A stretch of 64,000 bases of DNA from Azophilus sp026709365 (GCA_965200175.1 OZ241345.1:3348001-3412000); one strand, 5' to 3'; shown: positions 33,490 to 46,244, counted from the stretch's first letter. The notes: a model not told the origin generated them from the letters alone. Made by a program: numbers and translations.

Positions 33490-34758
33490 CTAGACGCTGA
33501 CGCAAACGTCGGTGCCGCCGCCCGGATGGCTGCTGATCGTGATGCTCCAACCGTGCGCCTCGCAAAGCTGATGGGCGATGGCCAATCCCAAGCCGCTGCC
33601 GCCGGTGACCGCGCTGCGTGAGCGGTCCAGACGAAAAAACGGCTGCAGCACGGCTTCGCGATGGGCTTCGGGAATCCCTGGCCCGCTGTCGATGACGTGG
33701 ACCTGCCTGCCGCGCAGCCGCACCCGGGCATCCTGGCCGTGCCGCTGGGCGTTGTCGATGAGATTGGCCAGCACCCTAGTGAGCGCTCCCGGGGCGACGT
33801 CCACGACGGTCTTTGCCGACTTGCCGAAGTCGAGCGGAACGGGCGGATCCTGACGTTGCAGCAGGTCGGCGACCAACCCCCGCAGCTCGGTCGGCTTGTT
33901 TGGCTCATGGGTGCCGCGCGCGAATTTGAGCGCATCGGTGATGAGTTCGTCCATGGACTCAAGGTTGCGCTCAAGACGGGCAACCAGAACCGGGTCCACC
34001 GTCTTCGGCAGCAGTTCCACGGCCAGGCGCATGCGCGCCAGGGGCGTCTTGAGGTCATGGGAGATGCCAGCCAGCAGCGTGGTGCGGTTGGACAGCAAGG
34101 AGGATATCTCCCGCGCCATGGTGTTCAGGTTGCGCGCCAGCACGACCAGTTCCTTGGGGCCCTTTTCCGGCAGCGGATCGAAGTCCACGCCGCCGCGGAA
34201 CGCATCGGCGCGCTCCGCCGCCTGCACCAGCGGGCGGGCCACCCGCAGCACGATGATCGCTGAGGTGATGAGCACCACGGCGGCGCCCAGTCCGGCAATG
34301 ATGAGGCCGACGTAAAGGGGCTGGATGTCGCGTCGGGTGCCGGAAAAGCCAACTTGCAGCTCGAAGCCGCCCATCGGCACAGTCGCCCACAGCAGGTCGT
34401 CGCCTTGGGTGATCGCCACGGGCTGGCCCAAGCGGGCGTTCAGCCGCTCCTCGAGTTGGGTCAGGAAGGGCGATTCGTCGTAGCGGGCGGGTGGGTGCGC
34501 GGCCGCTTGGGCGCTGATGAAGAGGTCGTGCTGCTCCGCCAGCTCCAGCTCGAAAAAGGGGCGCGATTCAGGAGGCAGTTCAACCCAGGTCTGCGCCGTC
34601 AACACCAACAGCGCCGCCTGGTCGTCCGCCGACTGCTCGGCGGTGGGCTCCACCACGAAGAACTGCAGCGCCACCACGGCGATGGCCACGATCGCCAACG
34701 AACTGACCGCCAAGGTCAGGTTGGTGCGGACCAGCAGCGACATGGGACGGGCGATCAC
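33490..34758 (-). CDS. EnvZ-like sensor histidine kinase
   Basis: 422 residues from the GTG at 34758, which has GGGAG six bases upstream; an ATG at 34743 is also possible. The order is transmembrane segment 1 (LAVSSLAIVAIAVVALQFFVVE), periplasmic sensor region to about residue 150, TM2 (IAGLGAAVVLITSAIIVLRVARPL), HAMP, histidine box AGISHDLKTPLARMRLAVELL with H near residue 230, and ATPase boxes NLIDNAQRHG, DSGPGIP and GGSGLGLAIAHQL. It phosphorylates the response regulator encoded 27 bp upstream. The periplasmic region is Pro/Glu-rich and not identifiable; osmosensing is only by analogy. Confidence 0.88.
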   Translation of the reverse strand: MIARPMSLLVRTNLTLAVSSLAIVAIAVVALQFFVVEPTAEQSADDQAALLVLTAQTWVELPPESRPFFELELAEQHDLFISAQAAAHPPARYDESPFLTQLEERLNARLGQPVAITQGDDLLWATVPMGGFELQVGFSGTRRDIQPLYVGLIIAGLGAAVVLITSAIIVLRVARPLVQAAERADAFRGGVDFDPLPEKGPKELVVLARNLNTMAREISSLLSNRTTLLAGISHDLKTPLARMRLAVELLPKTVDPVLVARLERNLESMDELITDALKFARGTHEPNKPTELRGLVADLLQRQDPPVPLDFGKSAKTVVDVAPGALTRVLANLIDNAQRHGQDARVRLRGRQVHVIDSGPGIPEAHREAVLQPFFRLDRSRSAVTGGSGLGLAIAHQLCEAHGWSITISSHPGGGTDVCVSV

Positions 34759-34785
34759 TGCCGGCTCCCAGTGTTTCGGTTCCCG

Positions 34786-35487
34786 CTATTGGCCATCCGG
34801 GCAGAACATGTAGCCCTTGCCCCACACTGTCTTGATGTAGGTTGGCTCGGCGGCGTCGGGCTCGATCTTGCTGCGCAGGCGGGTCACGCGCACGTCAATG
34901 CTGCGGTCGAAGGGGGAGCGTTCGGCGCCGGTCAGAAGGTCCAGTATGCGATCCCGGTGCAGCGCTCGGTTGGGATGGGTGGCCAGAATCCGCAGCAGGT
35001 CGAACTCGCCGGAGGTGAGCGCCACGGTGGCTCCCTTGCTGCTCAATCGATGTGCCGAGAAATCGAGCTTGAAGGGGCCGAACCGAATGACGTCGGCCTC
35101 CTCGGCCGCAATCGGGTGGGTGCGGCGCAGCACGGCCCGCACTCGGGCCAGCAGCTCCCTGGGGTTGAAGGGCTTGCCCAGATAGTCGTCGGCGCCCACC
35201 TCCAGGCCAACGATGCGATCGACGTCCTCGCCCTGGGCGGAAACCATGATGATGGGCAGCTTGCTCTCCGCCTTCAGCCGCTTGGCGATGGACAGCCCGT
35301 GCTCGCCGGGCAGCATCAGGTCAAGAATGACCAGGTCGGGCGTTGTCTCCGCCAGATAGGCATCCATCGCGGCCCCGCTCTCCACGCAATCGACATTAAA
35401 GCCCTGTTGGGACAAGTAGGTCTGCGTCAGTTCGGAAAGCTCCGGGTCGTCGTCCACAACCAGCAGCCTAGTGCCCTCAATGTCCAT
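34786..35487 (-). CDS. OmpR-like response regulator
   Basis: 233 residues. The receiver domain (1-120) has the acidic pair DDDP, the phosphoacceptor DLVILDLMLPGEHG near residue 53 and the KPFNP motif near residue 106. The C-terminal winged-helix trans-reg domain (about 135-233) contains LTSGEFDLLRILATHPNRALHRDRILDLLTGAERSPFDRSIDVRVTRLRSKIE and ends FCPDGQ. RSIDVRVTRLRSKIE is the DNA recognition helix of the OmpR group. It forms an operon with the downstream kinase. Confidence 0.92.
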   Translation of the reverse strand: MDIEGTRLLVVDDDPELSELTQTYLSQQGFNVDCVESGAAMDAYLAETTPDLVILDLMLPGEHGLSIAKRLKAESKLPIIMVSAQGEDVDRIVGLEVGADDYLGKPFNPRELLARVRAVLRRTHPIAAEEADVIRFGPFKLDFSAHRLSSKGATVALTSGEFDLLRILATHPNRALHRDRILDLLTGAERSPFDRSIDVRVTRLRSKIEPDAAEPTYIKTVWGKGYMFCPDGQ

Positions 35488-35599
35488 GCGTGCTCCGCAA
35501 GCCCACTAACGAGGCAGCGCCTCAAGCTGACGAGTGGGCGGTCGCCGGCCGCAAACGTAACTCACTTGACAACCTTGTCCCGCGATTAAGGAAAACGGG

Positions 35600-36097
35600 T
35601 TATCCGGGGTCGGACACCTGTTGAGTGGCGGCTTTCTCCGACGGCTTCGGCGGCTGCGGATCGGCGGCTTGCAGCTTGCCGGCGCGCTGCTCGAAGCCGA
35701 CCCCGAACCCTTTGGCGTCGGTTTGCCCCGATCGGACGCGAATGCGCAACTGGCCCGCCGTCCGACCTTGGGGAACGGCGCCGTAGCGCCTTGTCAGTCG
35801 GATGCTCAGAACCCCGTTGGTCCCCGCTTGGCGGCGGGCCATGCGCCGCTTCACTTCGGAGAGCAGGGCCCGCCGCTCGGCCGCCGCCAACTCGTCCCAG
35901 CGGGCCGCAAGGGCGGTGAGCTGCGCATCGTTCGCATCCGCGTAGCTGACGGGCGGCTCTGGGGCGTTGGCGGGTTCAGACGCCGCCGCCAAGGCGCCGC
36001 TGGCGGCGCAGCAGAGCGCGACGCACAGGCCGGCCAGACCTTGCCGCAGGCCGCCGAGGGAGCGGCGGCACACAGGCTTCGGGGGCCGCTGGTTCAT
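35600..36097 (-). CDS. Exported protein of unknown function (DUF3106-like)
   Basis: 165 residues from the ATG at 36097. A signal sequence (LGGLRQGLAGLCVALCCAASGALAA) precedes a mixed region with LTALAARWDELAAAERRALLSEVKRRMARRQ, a helical pattern like that of DUF3106-type proteins (L-x-x-W-x-x-L-x-x-x-x-R-x-x-L). A basic stretch (SIRLTRRYGAVPQGRTAGQLRIRVRSGQ) and a Pro/Lys-rich tail follow. It lies between the response regulator and the thiolase and might be periplasmic. The family assignment is weak. Confidence 0.55.
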   Translation of the reverse strand: MNQRPPKPVCRRSLGGLRQGLAGLCVALCCAASGALAAASEPANAPEPPVSYADANDAQLTALAARWDELAAAERRALLSEVKRRMARRQAGTNGVLSIRLTRRYGAVPQGRTAGQLRIRVRSGQTDAKGFGVGFEQRAGKLQAADPQPPKPSEKAATQQVSDPG

Positions 36098-36150
36098 CGT
36101 CCTCGCGGTTTGGGAGGGCCAACCGGGAAACGGCGCGTCATGGGCCGGCC

Positions 36151-37335
<1,185 letters not shown>

Positions 37336-37520
37336 GTTCCTTCCCTCAAGCGTTGTGATTGTTGAAGGCGCTCATCATCCAATGCCCTGAGCGCTGATCG
37401 ACCTGCAATGGTAGCAAAAAACAAACCTCGGGGGGGAAGGGACCCCAATTCCGGATCGAATCCGCCCTCCGTTACCGGCATGAATGGGGACGGCGGGCTG
37501 GGAAAGCCCCGAACCGGGAT

Positions 37521-40364
<2,844 letters not shown>

Positions 40365-40439
40365 CGGAAAAGCTGTCCAATGCTGGTCTGTAGGGGATCG
40401 GGAACGGTGCCGCTAACTTATCGGCTATGGCCATTGGGG

Positions 40440-40482
40440 GCAACCTGCGCCTCTCGCCCTCTGGGCGAGAGGCGCAGGTTGC
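40440..40482. other. Perfect 20-bp inverted repeat with 3-base loop
   Basis: GCAACCTGCGCCTCTCGCCC (40440-40459) is complemented without mismatch by 40463-40482 around a TCT loop. It lies between uvrA (start 40364) and the phosphopantetheinyl transferase (stop 40541). There is no U-tract on either strand, so a standard intrinsic terminator is not supported. Confidence 0.9.
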
Positions 40483-40529
40483 GTGAATCGGGTTGCGATC
40501 TGTTTCCGGATCCGCTCAGGGTTGCTGCA

Positions 40530-40622
40530 CTTGTGCCGGCTCAGAAACACTTCGGAATGTGGCCCAAGCGCGGAGTTTCGCGCAGCGAAACGCCATCCGC
40601 GACCGTCAGGTCGCGCACTCGG
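40530..40622 (-). repeat. Dispersed palindromic repeat, one copy overlapping a CDS
   Basis: Read on the minus strand, the copy carries GCGACC-n-GGTCGCG in place of the GC-palindrome, then GTTTCGC-n-GCGAAAC, a short central part and CCGAAGTGTTTCTGAGCC. It lies inside and just past the phosphopantetheinyl transferase gene, providing its last 24 codons and its stop. Confidence 0.8.
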
Positions 40623-41308
40623 ATGGCCAGCGCGGCGGCGAAGCGTGGCTCCCCCAGGTCCACCAGCTGCCAGTGGTCGTCGGGCTGGTGCGGGAATTGA
40701 AAGCGGCCTGAGCGTTCGCCGCGCAGCATCGGCTCCGGCACCTCAAAGGTGGCCGGGTTCAGCCGGAAGCCGGTGCCCAAGGCCTTGATCAGCGCTTCCT
40801 TCAAGGTCCACAGCCGGTAGAAGAAAGCCGCCTTGCGCGGCCCGTCGGCCTGAGCGAGCCAGCGGCGCTCGGCCGGCCCATAGACGCGCTTGCCGATCCC
40901 CTCAAAGTTGCGGCCGGGCTTGCGCTCCTCGAGGTCGATGCCAAGCGGCTGATGAGCGGCAATGGCGATTAGCCCATGCCCGCCGCTGTGGCTGAGGTTG
41001 AAGGCGATGGGAGCGCGCTGGCCGTCCACCGCGGCGACCGGCTTGCCATGTTCGAGGGCGCTGAACGAAAGCCGTTCGTTGCGGCAGTCCAGGCGCTCGC
41101 AGAGGTTGGCCCGCAGTGCCGCCCGGCAAAGGGCGAAGCGGCGCCGAGGCGGCTCGACCACGAACCGCTGCGCCCGCCGGGTCTCCAGGGCATCGAGCAG
41201 GTCGAAGGCGCGCGCCTCCCGGTCGGCGCAGGGCGTCAGGTCCACATGCAGGATGGTCACGCCCGCCGTCTCCTGCCACAGGCGCCACCAGCGATCCCCG
41301 TTCGCCAT
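40541..41308 (-). CDS. 4'-phosphopantetheinyl transferase, Sfp type
   Basis: 255 residues from an ATG at 41308; the frame is open to 41386, and no Shine-Dalgarno decides the start. Core motifs: FNLSHSGGHGLIAIAAHQPLGIDLEERKPGRNF (magnesium- and CoA-binding, near residue 105-140) and FYRLWTLKEALIKALGTGFRLNP (near 175). It transfers phosphopantetheine from CoA to carrier proteins of fatty acid, polyketide or peptide synthetases. The last 24 residues (RDLTVADGVSLRETPRLGHI and so on) come from the palindromic repeat that overlaps the 3' end, so the natural C-terminus appears replaced. No carrier-protein gene is adjacent. Confidence 0.85.
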   Translation of the reverse strand: MANGDRWWRLWQETAGVTILHVDLTPCADREARAFDLLDALETRRAQRFVVEPPRRRFALCRAALRANLCERLDCRNERLSFSALEHGKPVAAVDGQRAPIAFNLSHSGGHGLIAIAAHQPLGIDLEERKPGRNFEGIGKRVYGPAERRWLAQADGPRKAAFFYRLWTLKEALIKALGTGFRLNPATFEVPEPMLRGERSGRFQFPHQPDDHWQLVDLGEPRFAAALAIRVRDLTVADGVSLRETPRLGHIPKCF

Positions 41309-41457
41309 CACGGACAAATGAGCTTTCAGCCCCAAGCGTTCGGTTGAGCCCACGGGGCTTGCCCTAAATGGCGTGGGGCCTGCCACACGGCTTCGCCGCG
41401 CCTTGCCGGCACGCCCCGCAGGCTGCTCTGAACGTCCGGGACTTGATCAGGGGCTCC

Positions 41458-42600
41458 TTATGCCTTTTCCAAGTCCAACGGCCGGTAGTAGTCCTTGCCC
41501 TGACGGTCGTATTCCGCAACCGCCTTGCGGAAGGTCTCGCCGGCCGAACCCTCGTCCGTCAGCGTGAGATTCTGCCGCAGGAAGTTGATGCTGTCGGGAT
41601 TCAGCGATCGGGCCATCTCCCAGTACTGCTCCGCCTTGTCCTGCCAGCCGCGCGCGCGGAACAGGTTGGCGAGCCGGAACGCCGCATCGGCCTTGCGTTG
41701 GTCGAAGCTGTGCCGGCGGATGTTTCCTGACACCGTTGCGCTGGACTGCACGAACCGGCTGCGCGCGCCCTTCGCCGCCCAGTCCTTAACGGCCTGCGCG
41801 TAAACGTCATTGCCGAAAACAAACTTCTGCCCATCGGCGCCGATCTCGTGAATTGCCGCGTAGGCGCCTTCGTCGATGCGCACGATCCTGCCGGTCTCAT
41901 CGATCCAGGCGGCCGAAGGCACGTTCACGAAGTTGAACGCGCTGCTGATGACGTGATCCTCGTCCACGACCTGAACGTAGGTGGGATTCGCCGCGTCGAA
42001 GATTGGCCCGGCCACCGCTTCGCCGCCGGTGTCCTGGGCGGCGCAAATGAGGACGAAGGCCGGATCGTTGATTTCCTCGTAAACACGTTGCCACACGGGC
42101 ACGTCAAGCCGGCAGCCTCACCAGGATGACCAGGTCACGATCAGCGCCTTCCTGCCCCTGAGGTCAGCGGTGGCGATTCGGTTGCCCTGCCGATCCATCA
42201 CTGCAAGGTCCGGCGCCATGGCATCGGCCATCATGCGCTCCCGCATCGCCGGGACTTCGGCAAAACTCCAGACGCCGGCGGACCTGTCGGCGACGTAGGG
42301 CTGGCCGGTCAAATCGGCGAAGGCGGCTAGGTCAAACCACTCCCCATCATCCCTAGTGACCAGCAAGTCGTCGGTCATGGGTATGCACAGGCCTGCACGG
42401 CAGGCGCCTTCCGGCTTCAACTCGAAACCGTTCACCCGTGGCAGGTCGTCCGGCCTGATGAGCAGGCCATGGCCATCGCCGGTTTCAGCAAGGGTGACCG
42501 CCCGTTCCGGATGCAGCACCGTGGTGCTGCCGGGAGGATGCATCGGAGCCTTCTCGAACGGGTGACGCAATTCCGGATACGCCATCATGGCTTTTGCCAT
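41458..42600 (-). CDS. Thioredoxin-fold (TlpA/redoxin-like) protein with in-frame TGA at the active site; candidate selenoprotein
   Basis: Two open stretches (42600-42121 and 42117-41458) lie in the same frame, separated only by one TGA at 42118-42120. Read through, 380 codons give ADLRGRKALIVTWSSW-U-GCRLDVPVWQRVYEEI, with the stop where redoxin homologues have the first active-site cysteine. The domain continues with NVPSAAWIDETGRIVR (cis-proline and thioredoxin beta-strand) and a C-terminal helical repeat-like part (GWQDKAEQYWEMARSLNPDSINFLR). A selenocysteine would give a U-G-C motif. A weak hairpin can be drawn at 42114-42089. A nonsense mutation (TGC to TGA) is the alternative. The start ATG at 42600 stands one base after an AAAGGAG, so the ATG at 42588 is also possible. 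Confidence 0.62.
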
Positions 42601-42669
42601 GCCATGCTCCTTTGGCCAGATCGAAGGAACGCCATGCTAGCGGAATGAGGCCCACATTGCAGAATCGCC

Positions 42670-42740
42670 GTGACCGGCGCAGGCGCGCAGGTGCGAGCTC
42701 AGAAACATCTCGGAACCTGACCCACGCGACGAGCGCACCT
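42670..42740 (-). repeat. Dispersed palindromic repeat, partial copy
   Basis: A truncated copy: on the minus strand GCGTGGGTCAGGTTCCGAGA followed by TGTTTCTGAGC and a GCGCGC remnant. It lies in the spacer between the TlpA-like gene and DUF4396 (42601-42799), which shows nothing else. Confidence 0.75.
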
Positions 42741-42799
42741 TGACCTTTCAGCCAGCGGCGGGTTTAGTAGGTCAGGTGCCCCGTCTAGGGACCCGCTAA

Positions 42800-43246
42800 A
42801 TGAGCGAATCCACAGCATCCCCCAGCATCGACTGGCGCTGCCGCCGCACTTGGCGAACGGCATCAGCCAATACGGCGTGGTGCCTCTTGGGCTGCTCCAT
42901 CGGCGACTTCGGCACCATCGCATTCTTCCAGTTCACCGGCATCCCTTGGCCGACGCTGGCGATCATGGCGCTGGCCATCGTCAATGGCATCGGGACCTCC
43001 ATCATGCTGGAGACGGCGGTTCTTTGGCGGCAAATCGGGCCAAGCGCGGCCTTCAGGACGGCCGTCGGCATGTCGCTGATCTCGATGGTGGCCATGGAAA
43101 CCGCGATGAACCTGGTCGATTGGGCCCTGACCGGTGGCGCCAAGCTAACTTGGTGGGTGATTCCAGTGATGCTTGCCGTTGGCTTCGCAACACCCCTGCC
43201 CTACAACTACTGGCGCTTGAAGGCCCTCGGCAAGGCCTGCCACTGA
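42800..43246 (+). CDS. DUF4396 membrane protein
   Basis: 148 residues with about four hydrophobic segments (TAWCLLGCSIGDFGTIAFFQF, WPTLAIMALAIVNGIGTSIML, VGMSLISMVAMETAMNLVDW and LTWWVIPVMLAVGFATPLPYNYWRLKALGK). LLGCSIGDFGT and ETAMN with PYNYWR are the DUF4396 signature. It is an inner-membrane protein of unknown role; some relatives occur with copper or cytochrome genes. Start ATG at 42800 with AGGGAC upstream. It stands alone, convergent with a decayed methyltransferase gene. Confidence 0.85.
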   Translation: MSESTASPSIDWRCRRTWRTASANTAWCLLGCSIGDFGTIAFFQFTGIPWPTLAIMALAIVNGIGTSIMLETAVLWRQIGPSAAFRTAVGMSLISMVAMETAMNLVDWALTGGAKLTWWVIPVMLAVGFATPLPYNYWRLKALGKACH

Positions 43247-43269
43247 GGCATTTGCTTCCAATCAACTAC

Positions 43270-44279
43270 GGAGTTCGGTAAGGCGCTTTGAGCAGTCGCT
43301 GCGCATGAATGACATTTCTCAGAGCGCCGTCCAATGTGATGCCGATGGTTGCGAGGACATTCCGATACCCATTCTCCAAGGTCCACTCGGTTGAGTTGCG
43401 GATAACCGAGGAAATAATGCTCGAGCAGGCGGATGACGTTGCGGTTGCCGAGTTCCTCGATGTGCTCTCGCAGGATGTTCAACACTTCGTTGAGCGCAGC
43501 GTTTTCGTCCACCATGGCAAACAGGCAGGACAGCTGGCTCAAGTGTGCGTAGGCAACTCGCAACTCATCCCGCTTGGAGCGATGTCCAGACGCGTGCTCG
43601 CAGTTCTGCCGGAACGCGGATCCCAACGCAGGTATTGGCCGTCCTTGCGGGTGTAGCTCACTTCCTCAATGGCCGCGACGCAGGCGGCTTCGAGCACGGT
43701 GGCCAACTCGTTGTCGGCTGTGGCGGCGATGAACTGGCGCACTTTGGCGATGTCCGCTTCCGCCTGGGGCGAAAATGCGCCTTGGGTTATGCGGACGTGA
43801 GGGAACGCGTGTTTGGGATCTGGACCCCCATTCGCCAAGGCACCCAACAGGTCTCTGGACGCATTGGCCAATCGGCGCTGATCAAGGCCGTTGGCAGTGG
43901 CCGTGATGGCCTTGGCCATCAGATTGCCTACGGGCATGATCTCCACTCCCGTGGCCCGGCGTCCGGTGCGGCTGGCCGTGAGCGCGGTGGTGCCAATCCC
44001 GGAGAAGGGATCGAGCACCGCGCCGGGGCCACTGCCACTGAGCAGCCGCTCAACGAGTTGGGCGGAAAATCCTTCTTTGTATCGCATCCACCGAAATCCC
44101 GGAGCGGCTTTGTTGCCTTGGTAGGAGACCAAGCGACGCGACAATTCGTAGTTGACGATGATGCGCTCCGCAAAACGAGTGTGCAGAGCCGCTCGGCTGG
44201 CGGTCGGCCCGCTGTTTGGCGACCAGCAGATCGGGGACGATGAGGGGGATGGCTGGAAGGCTAAGACGCTTTGGGTCAT
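43270..44279 (-). pseudogene. Decayed DNA methyltransferase gene with a fused unidentified remnant
   Basis: From the ATG at 44279 the frame gives an N-terminal methyltransferase portion: RWMRYKEGFSAQLVERLL, the SAM motif LDPFSGIGTTALTASRTGRRATGVEIMP, and EEVSYTRKDGQYLRWDPRSGR. Family members continue to a catalytic (D/S)PPY motif that is absent here; the frame breaks near 43650. The next 350 bp hold pieces in other frames (HLSQLSCLFAMVDENAALNEVLNILREHIEELG and ENGYRNVLATIGITLDGALRNVIHAQRLL) of a protein I do not recognise. Frameshifts and loss of the catalytic half mark it as dead. Confidence 0.75.
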
Positions 44280-44416
44280 TTTGATTTCACCGCTGACAGA
44301 ATGCCCGAATCTGAAACCCTGCGCCACAGGGGGCAAACCGCGCCGGCTCATGCCCCCATGCCAGCAGAGTGCCTTACACCCGTCCCTGCGAGGTGGCGAG
44401 GGGCTTGGCGCACTCC

Positions 44417-45406
44417 TTACCGAGGGCTTCCCAACTCCGGGTAGGGGATCAGCATCGAGGCTTGGTGCTTGCGGCGAGGTGGATGGCGGGGGAGTTCGGG
44501 GGCCAGCTTCAACAGGCTGTACAGCGCCTTGAGGTCGGCAGGGGCCAATTCCGCGAATCGTCCCCGCGGCAGCGTTGCGGGCAGGACGACGGGGCCGAAG
44601 CGCACGCGCTTGAGGCGGCTCACGGTCAGGCCAGCGCGTTCAAAGAGCTTGCGCACGGCGCGGTTCCTGCCGTCCATCAAGGCGACGTGGTACCAGTGGT
44701 TGCGGCCGTTGCCATCGTAGTAGCGGAGGTCCGTGAAGGCGTGGCGCTCGCCGTCGATCACCACCCCGTCGGTGAGCCGCTGTATCCAAGCGTCATCCAA
44801 GCGTCCGTAGGCGCGCACGGCGTACTCCCGGTCGAGCCCGGTGGAGGGATGCATCATGCGGTGGGCGAGCGCGCCATCGTTGGTCAGCACCAGCAGCCCG
44901 GTGGTGGCGATGTCCAGGCGCCCCACGGCAATCCAGCGTCCTTGCCGCAGGCGGGGCAGGCTGTCGAACACCGTGCGGCGGCCTTCCGGGTCGCGGCGGG
45001 TGCAAACCAGACCTTCCGGCTTGTTGAGGACCAGCACCCTGGAGGTGCCGGGACGCTGGCCGGAGAGCGGCTTGCCATCGAGCGCGATGGCGTCACCCCG
45101 CTCGACGCGCTGGCCCAATCGCGCAGGCGCCCCGTTGACGGACACGCGGCCATCGGTGATCCACTGCTCGATTTGGCGCCGCGAGCCGTGGCCCATCTCG
45201 GCCAAGGCCTTTTGCAGCCTCGGCAGCCTCTGATCAAGTCCAGAGGGTTCAGGGCGGCCTGCGGGGTCGGCTGGCAAGGCGCGCGGACGAGTAGTGGCAA
45301 GCCCCTCCACGGGAGAGGGCGCCACGCGGCCAGCGCGTCCCGCAGACGCTCCGGACGGGCGTTTCACGGCGCCTGCCTGCCGGCTTCCGCTCCGCTTGCG
45401 AGTCAT
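44417..45406 (-). CDS. rluB: 23S rRNA pseudouridine synthase B
   Basis: 329 residues from the ATG at 45406, with GGAGCGGTGA upstream; the open frame continues to 45658 without support. The basic N-terminus leads to an S4 RNA-binding domain (RLQKALAEMGHGSRRQIEQWITDGRVSVNGAPARLGQRVERGDAI). The RsuA/RluB catalytic domain follows, with the aspartate in VGRLDIATTGLLVLTNDG near residue 175, LMDGRNRAVRKLFERAGLTVSRLKR, and LAPADLKALYSLL. It makes a pseudouridine in helix 89 of 23S rRNA. It follows scpB in the same direction, 121 bp apart. Confidence 0.93.
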   Translation of the reverse strand: MTRKRSGSRQAGAVKRPSGASAGRAGRVAPSPVEGLATTRPRALPADPAGRPEPSGLDQRLPRLQKALAEMGHGSRRQIEQWITDGRVSVNGAPARLGQRVERGDAIALDGKPLSGQRPGTSRVLVLNKPEGLVCTRRDPEGRRTVFDSLPRLRQGRWIAVGRLDIATTGLLVLTNDGALAHRMMHPSTGLDREYAVRAYGRLDDAWIQRLTDGVVIDGERHAFTDLRYYDGNGRNHWYHVALMDGRNRAVRKLFERAGLTVSRLKRVRFGPVVLPATLPRGRFAELAPADLKALYSLLKLAPELPRHPPRRKHQASMLIPYPELGSPR

Positions 45407-45527
45407 CGGTTCACCGCTCCGGCATCGTTTCCGCAATCGAGCGGTGAGGCGCCGAACGAAAGGGCCTTGACCAGAGGCTCCCCCGGCACTTGCCGGAGCG
45501 GCGCGTCGGCCATGGCGGCCATCGCAG

Positions 45528-46244
45528 TCACTCCCGAGCAGTGGGCAGCCGCACCACTTCGGCAAGCGCCGCAGCGGCTTCGGGATTCGCAGCGCCCGGC
45601 TCGGCGCCGTCCGCTGCGGGCTCCTCCGCCGAGCCGCCTGCTTTCGCCGGCTCCGCATTCACGCCGGGCTTGGCCAATTGCCCCAGTTCCCGTTCAATCT
45701 TGCGCTCAATTTCCTCAAGCGGGGGCAATTCGTCGAAGCTGCGCAGGTTGAAGTAGTCGAGGAAGCCCCGGGTGGCGCCGTAGAGATTCGGGCGCCCGGG
45801 CGCTTCCCGCTGGCCGACCACGCGAATCCAACCCCGCTCCAGCAGGGTGCGCAGAATGTTCTGGCCGACGGCCACCCCCCTGACGGACTCGATGTCGGCG
45901 CGGGTGACCGGCTGGCGGTAAACAATCAAGGCCAGGGTCTCCAGCAGGGCGCGGCTGTAGCGCGGCGGCTTCTCCTCCCACAAGCGGCTGACCCAGGGGC
46001 TCAAGCCTTGGCGAATCTGGAAGCGATAGCCCGAGGCCACCTGCTTGAGTTCGTAGCCGCGGCCTTCGGCCTCTTCGGCCAAGGTGGCCAAGGTGTCCCG
46101 AATCTGCTTGCGGCCCGCCTCGGGGTCGAGCTCGCCTGGCCTGAACAGCGCCGCCATGCGGTTCACCGACAGCGGTTCGGCGGCGGCCATCAAAGCCGCC
46201 TCGACGATGCGCTTCAACTGGTCCGCGTCGAGTTGCCCGTTCAT
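45528..46244 (-). CDS. scpB: Chromosome segregation and condensation protein ScpB
   Basis: 238 residues. Tandem winged-helix region: LKRIVEAALMAAAEPLSVNRMAALF near the N-terminus, YRFQIRQGLSPWVSRLWEEKPPRYSRALLETLALIVYRQPVTRADIESVRGVAVGQNILRTLLERGWIRVVGQREAPGRPNLYGAT near 95-175. An Ala/Glu/Pro-rich tail follows. ScpB forms the kleisin complex with ScpA and SMC and compacts the chromosome. Its start overlaps the scpA stop by 4 bp. Confidence 0.95.
   Translation of the reverse strand: MNGQLDADQLKRIVEAALMAAAEPLSVNRMAALFRPGELDPEAGRKQIRDTLATLAEEAEGRGYELKQVASGYRFQIRQGLSPWVSRLWEEKPPRYSRALLETLALIVYRQPVTRADIESVRGVAVGQNILRTLLERGWIRVVGQREAPGRPNLYGATRGFLDYFNLRSFDELPPLEEIERKIERELGQLAKPGVNAEPAKAGGSAEEPAADGAEPGAANPEAAAALAEVVRLPTARE

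Noticed and set aside
37336..37520. Possible uvrA terminator
   Set aside because: A T-run is present on the minus strand (37410-37422) but no adjoining stable stem was found.
40440..40482. Intrinsic terminator
   Set aside because: The hairpin is perfect, but no U-tract follows on either strand.
42089..42114. SECIS element right after the TGA
   Set aside because: A hairpin can be drawn, but the stem is short and interrupted and the loop lacks the usual G at its start, so it is noted only as weak support for the selenoprotein.
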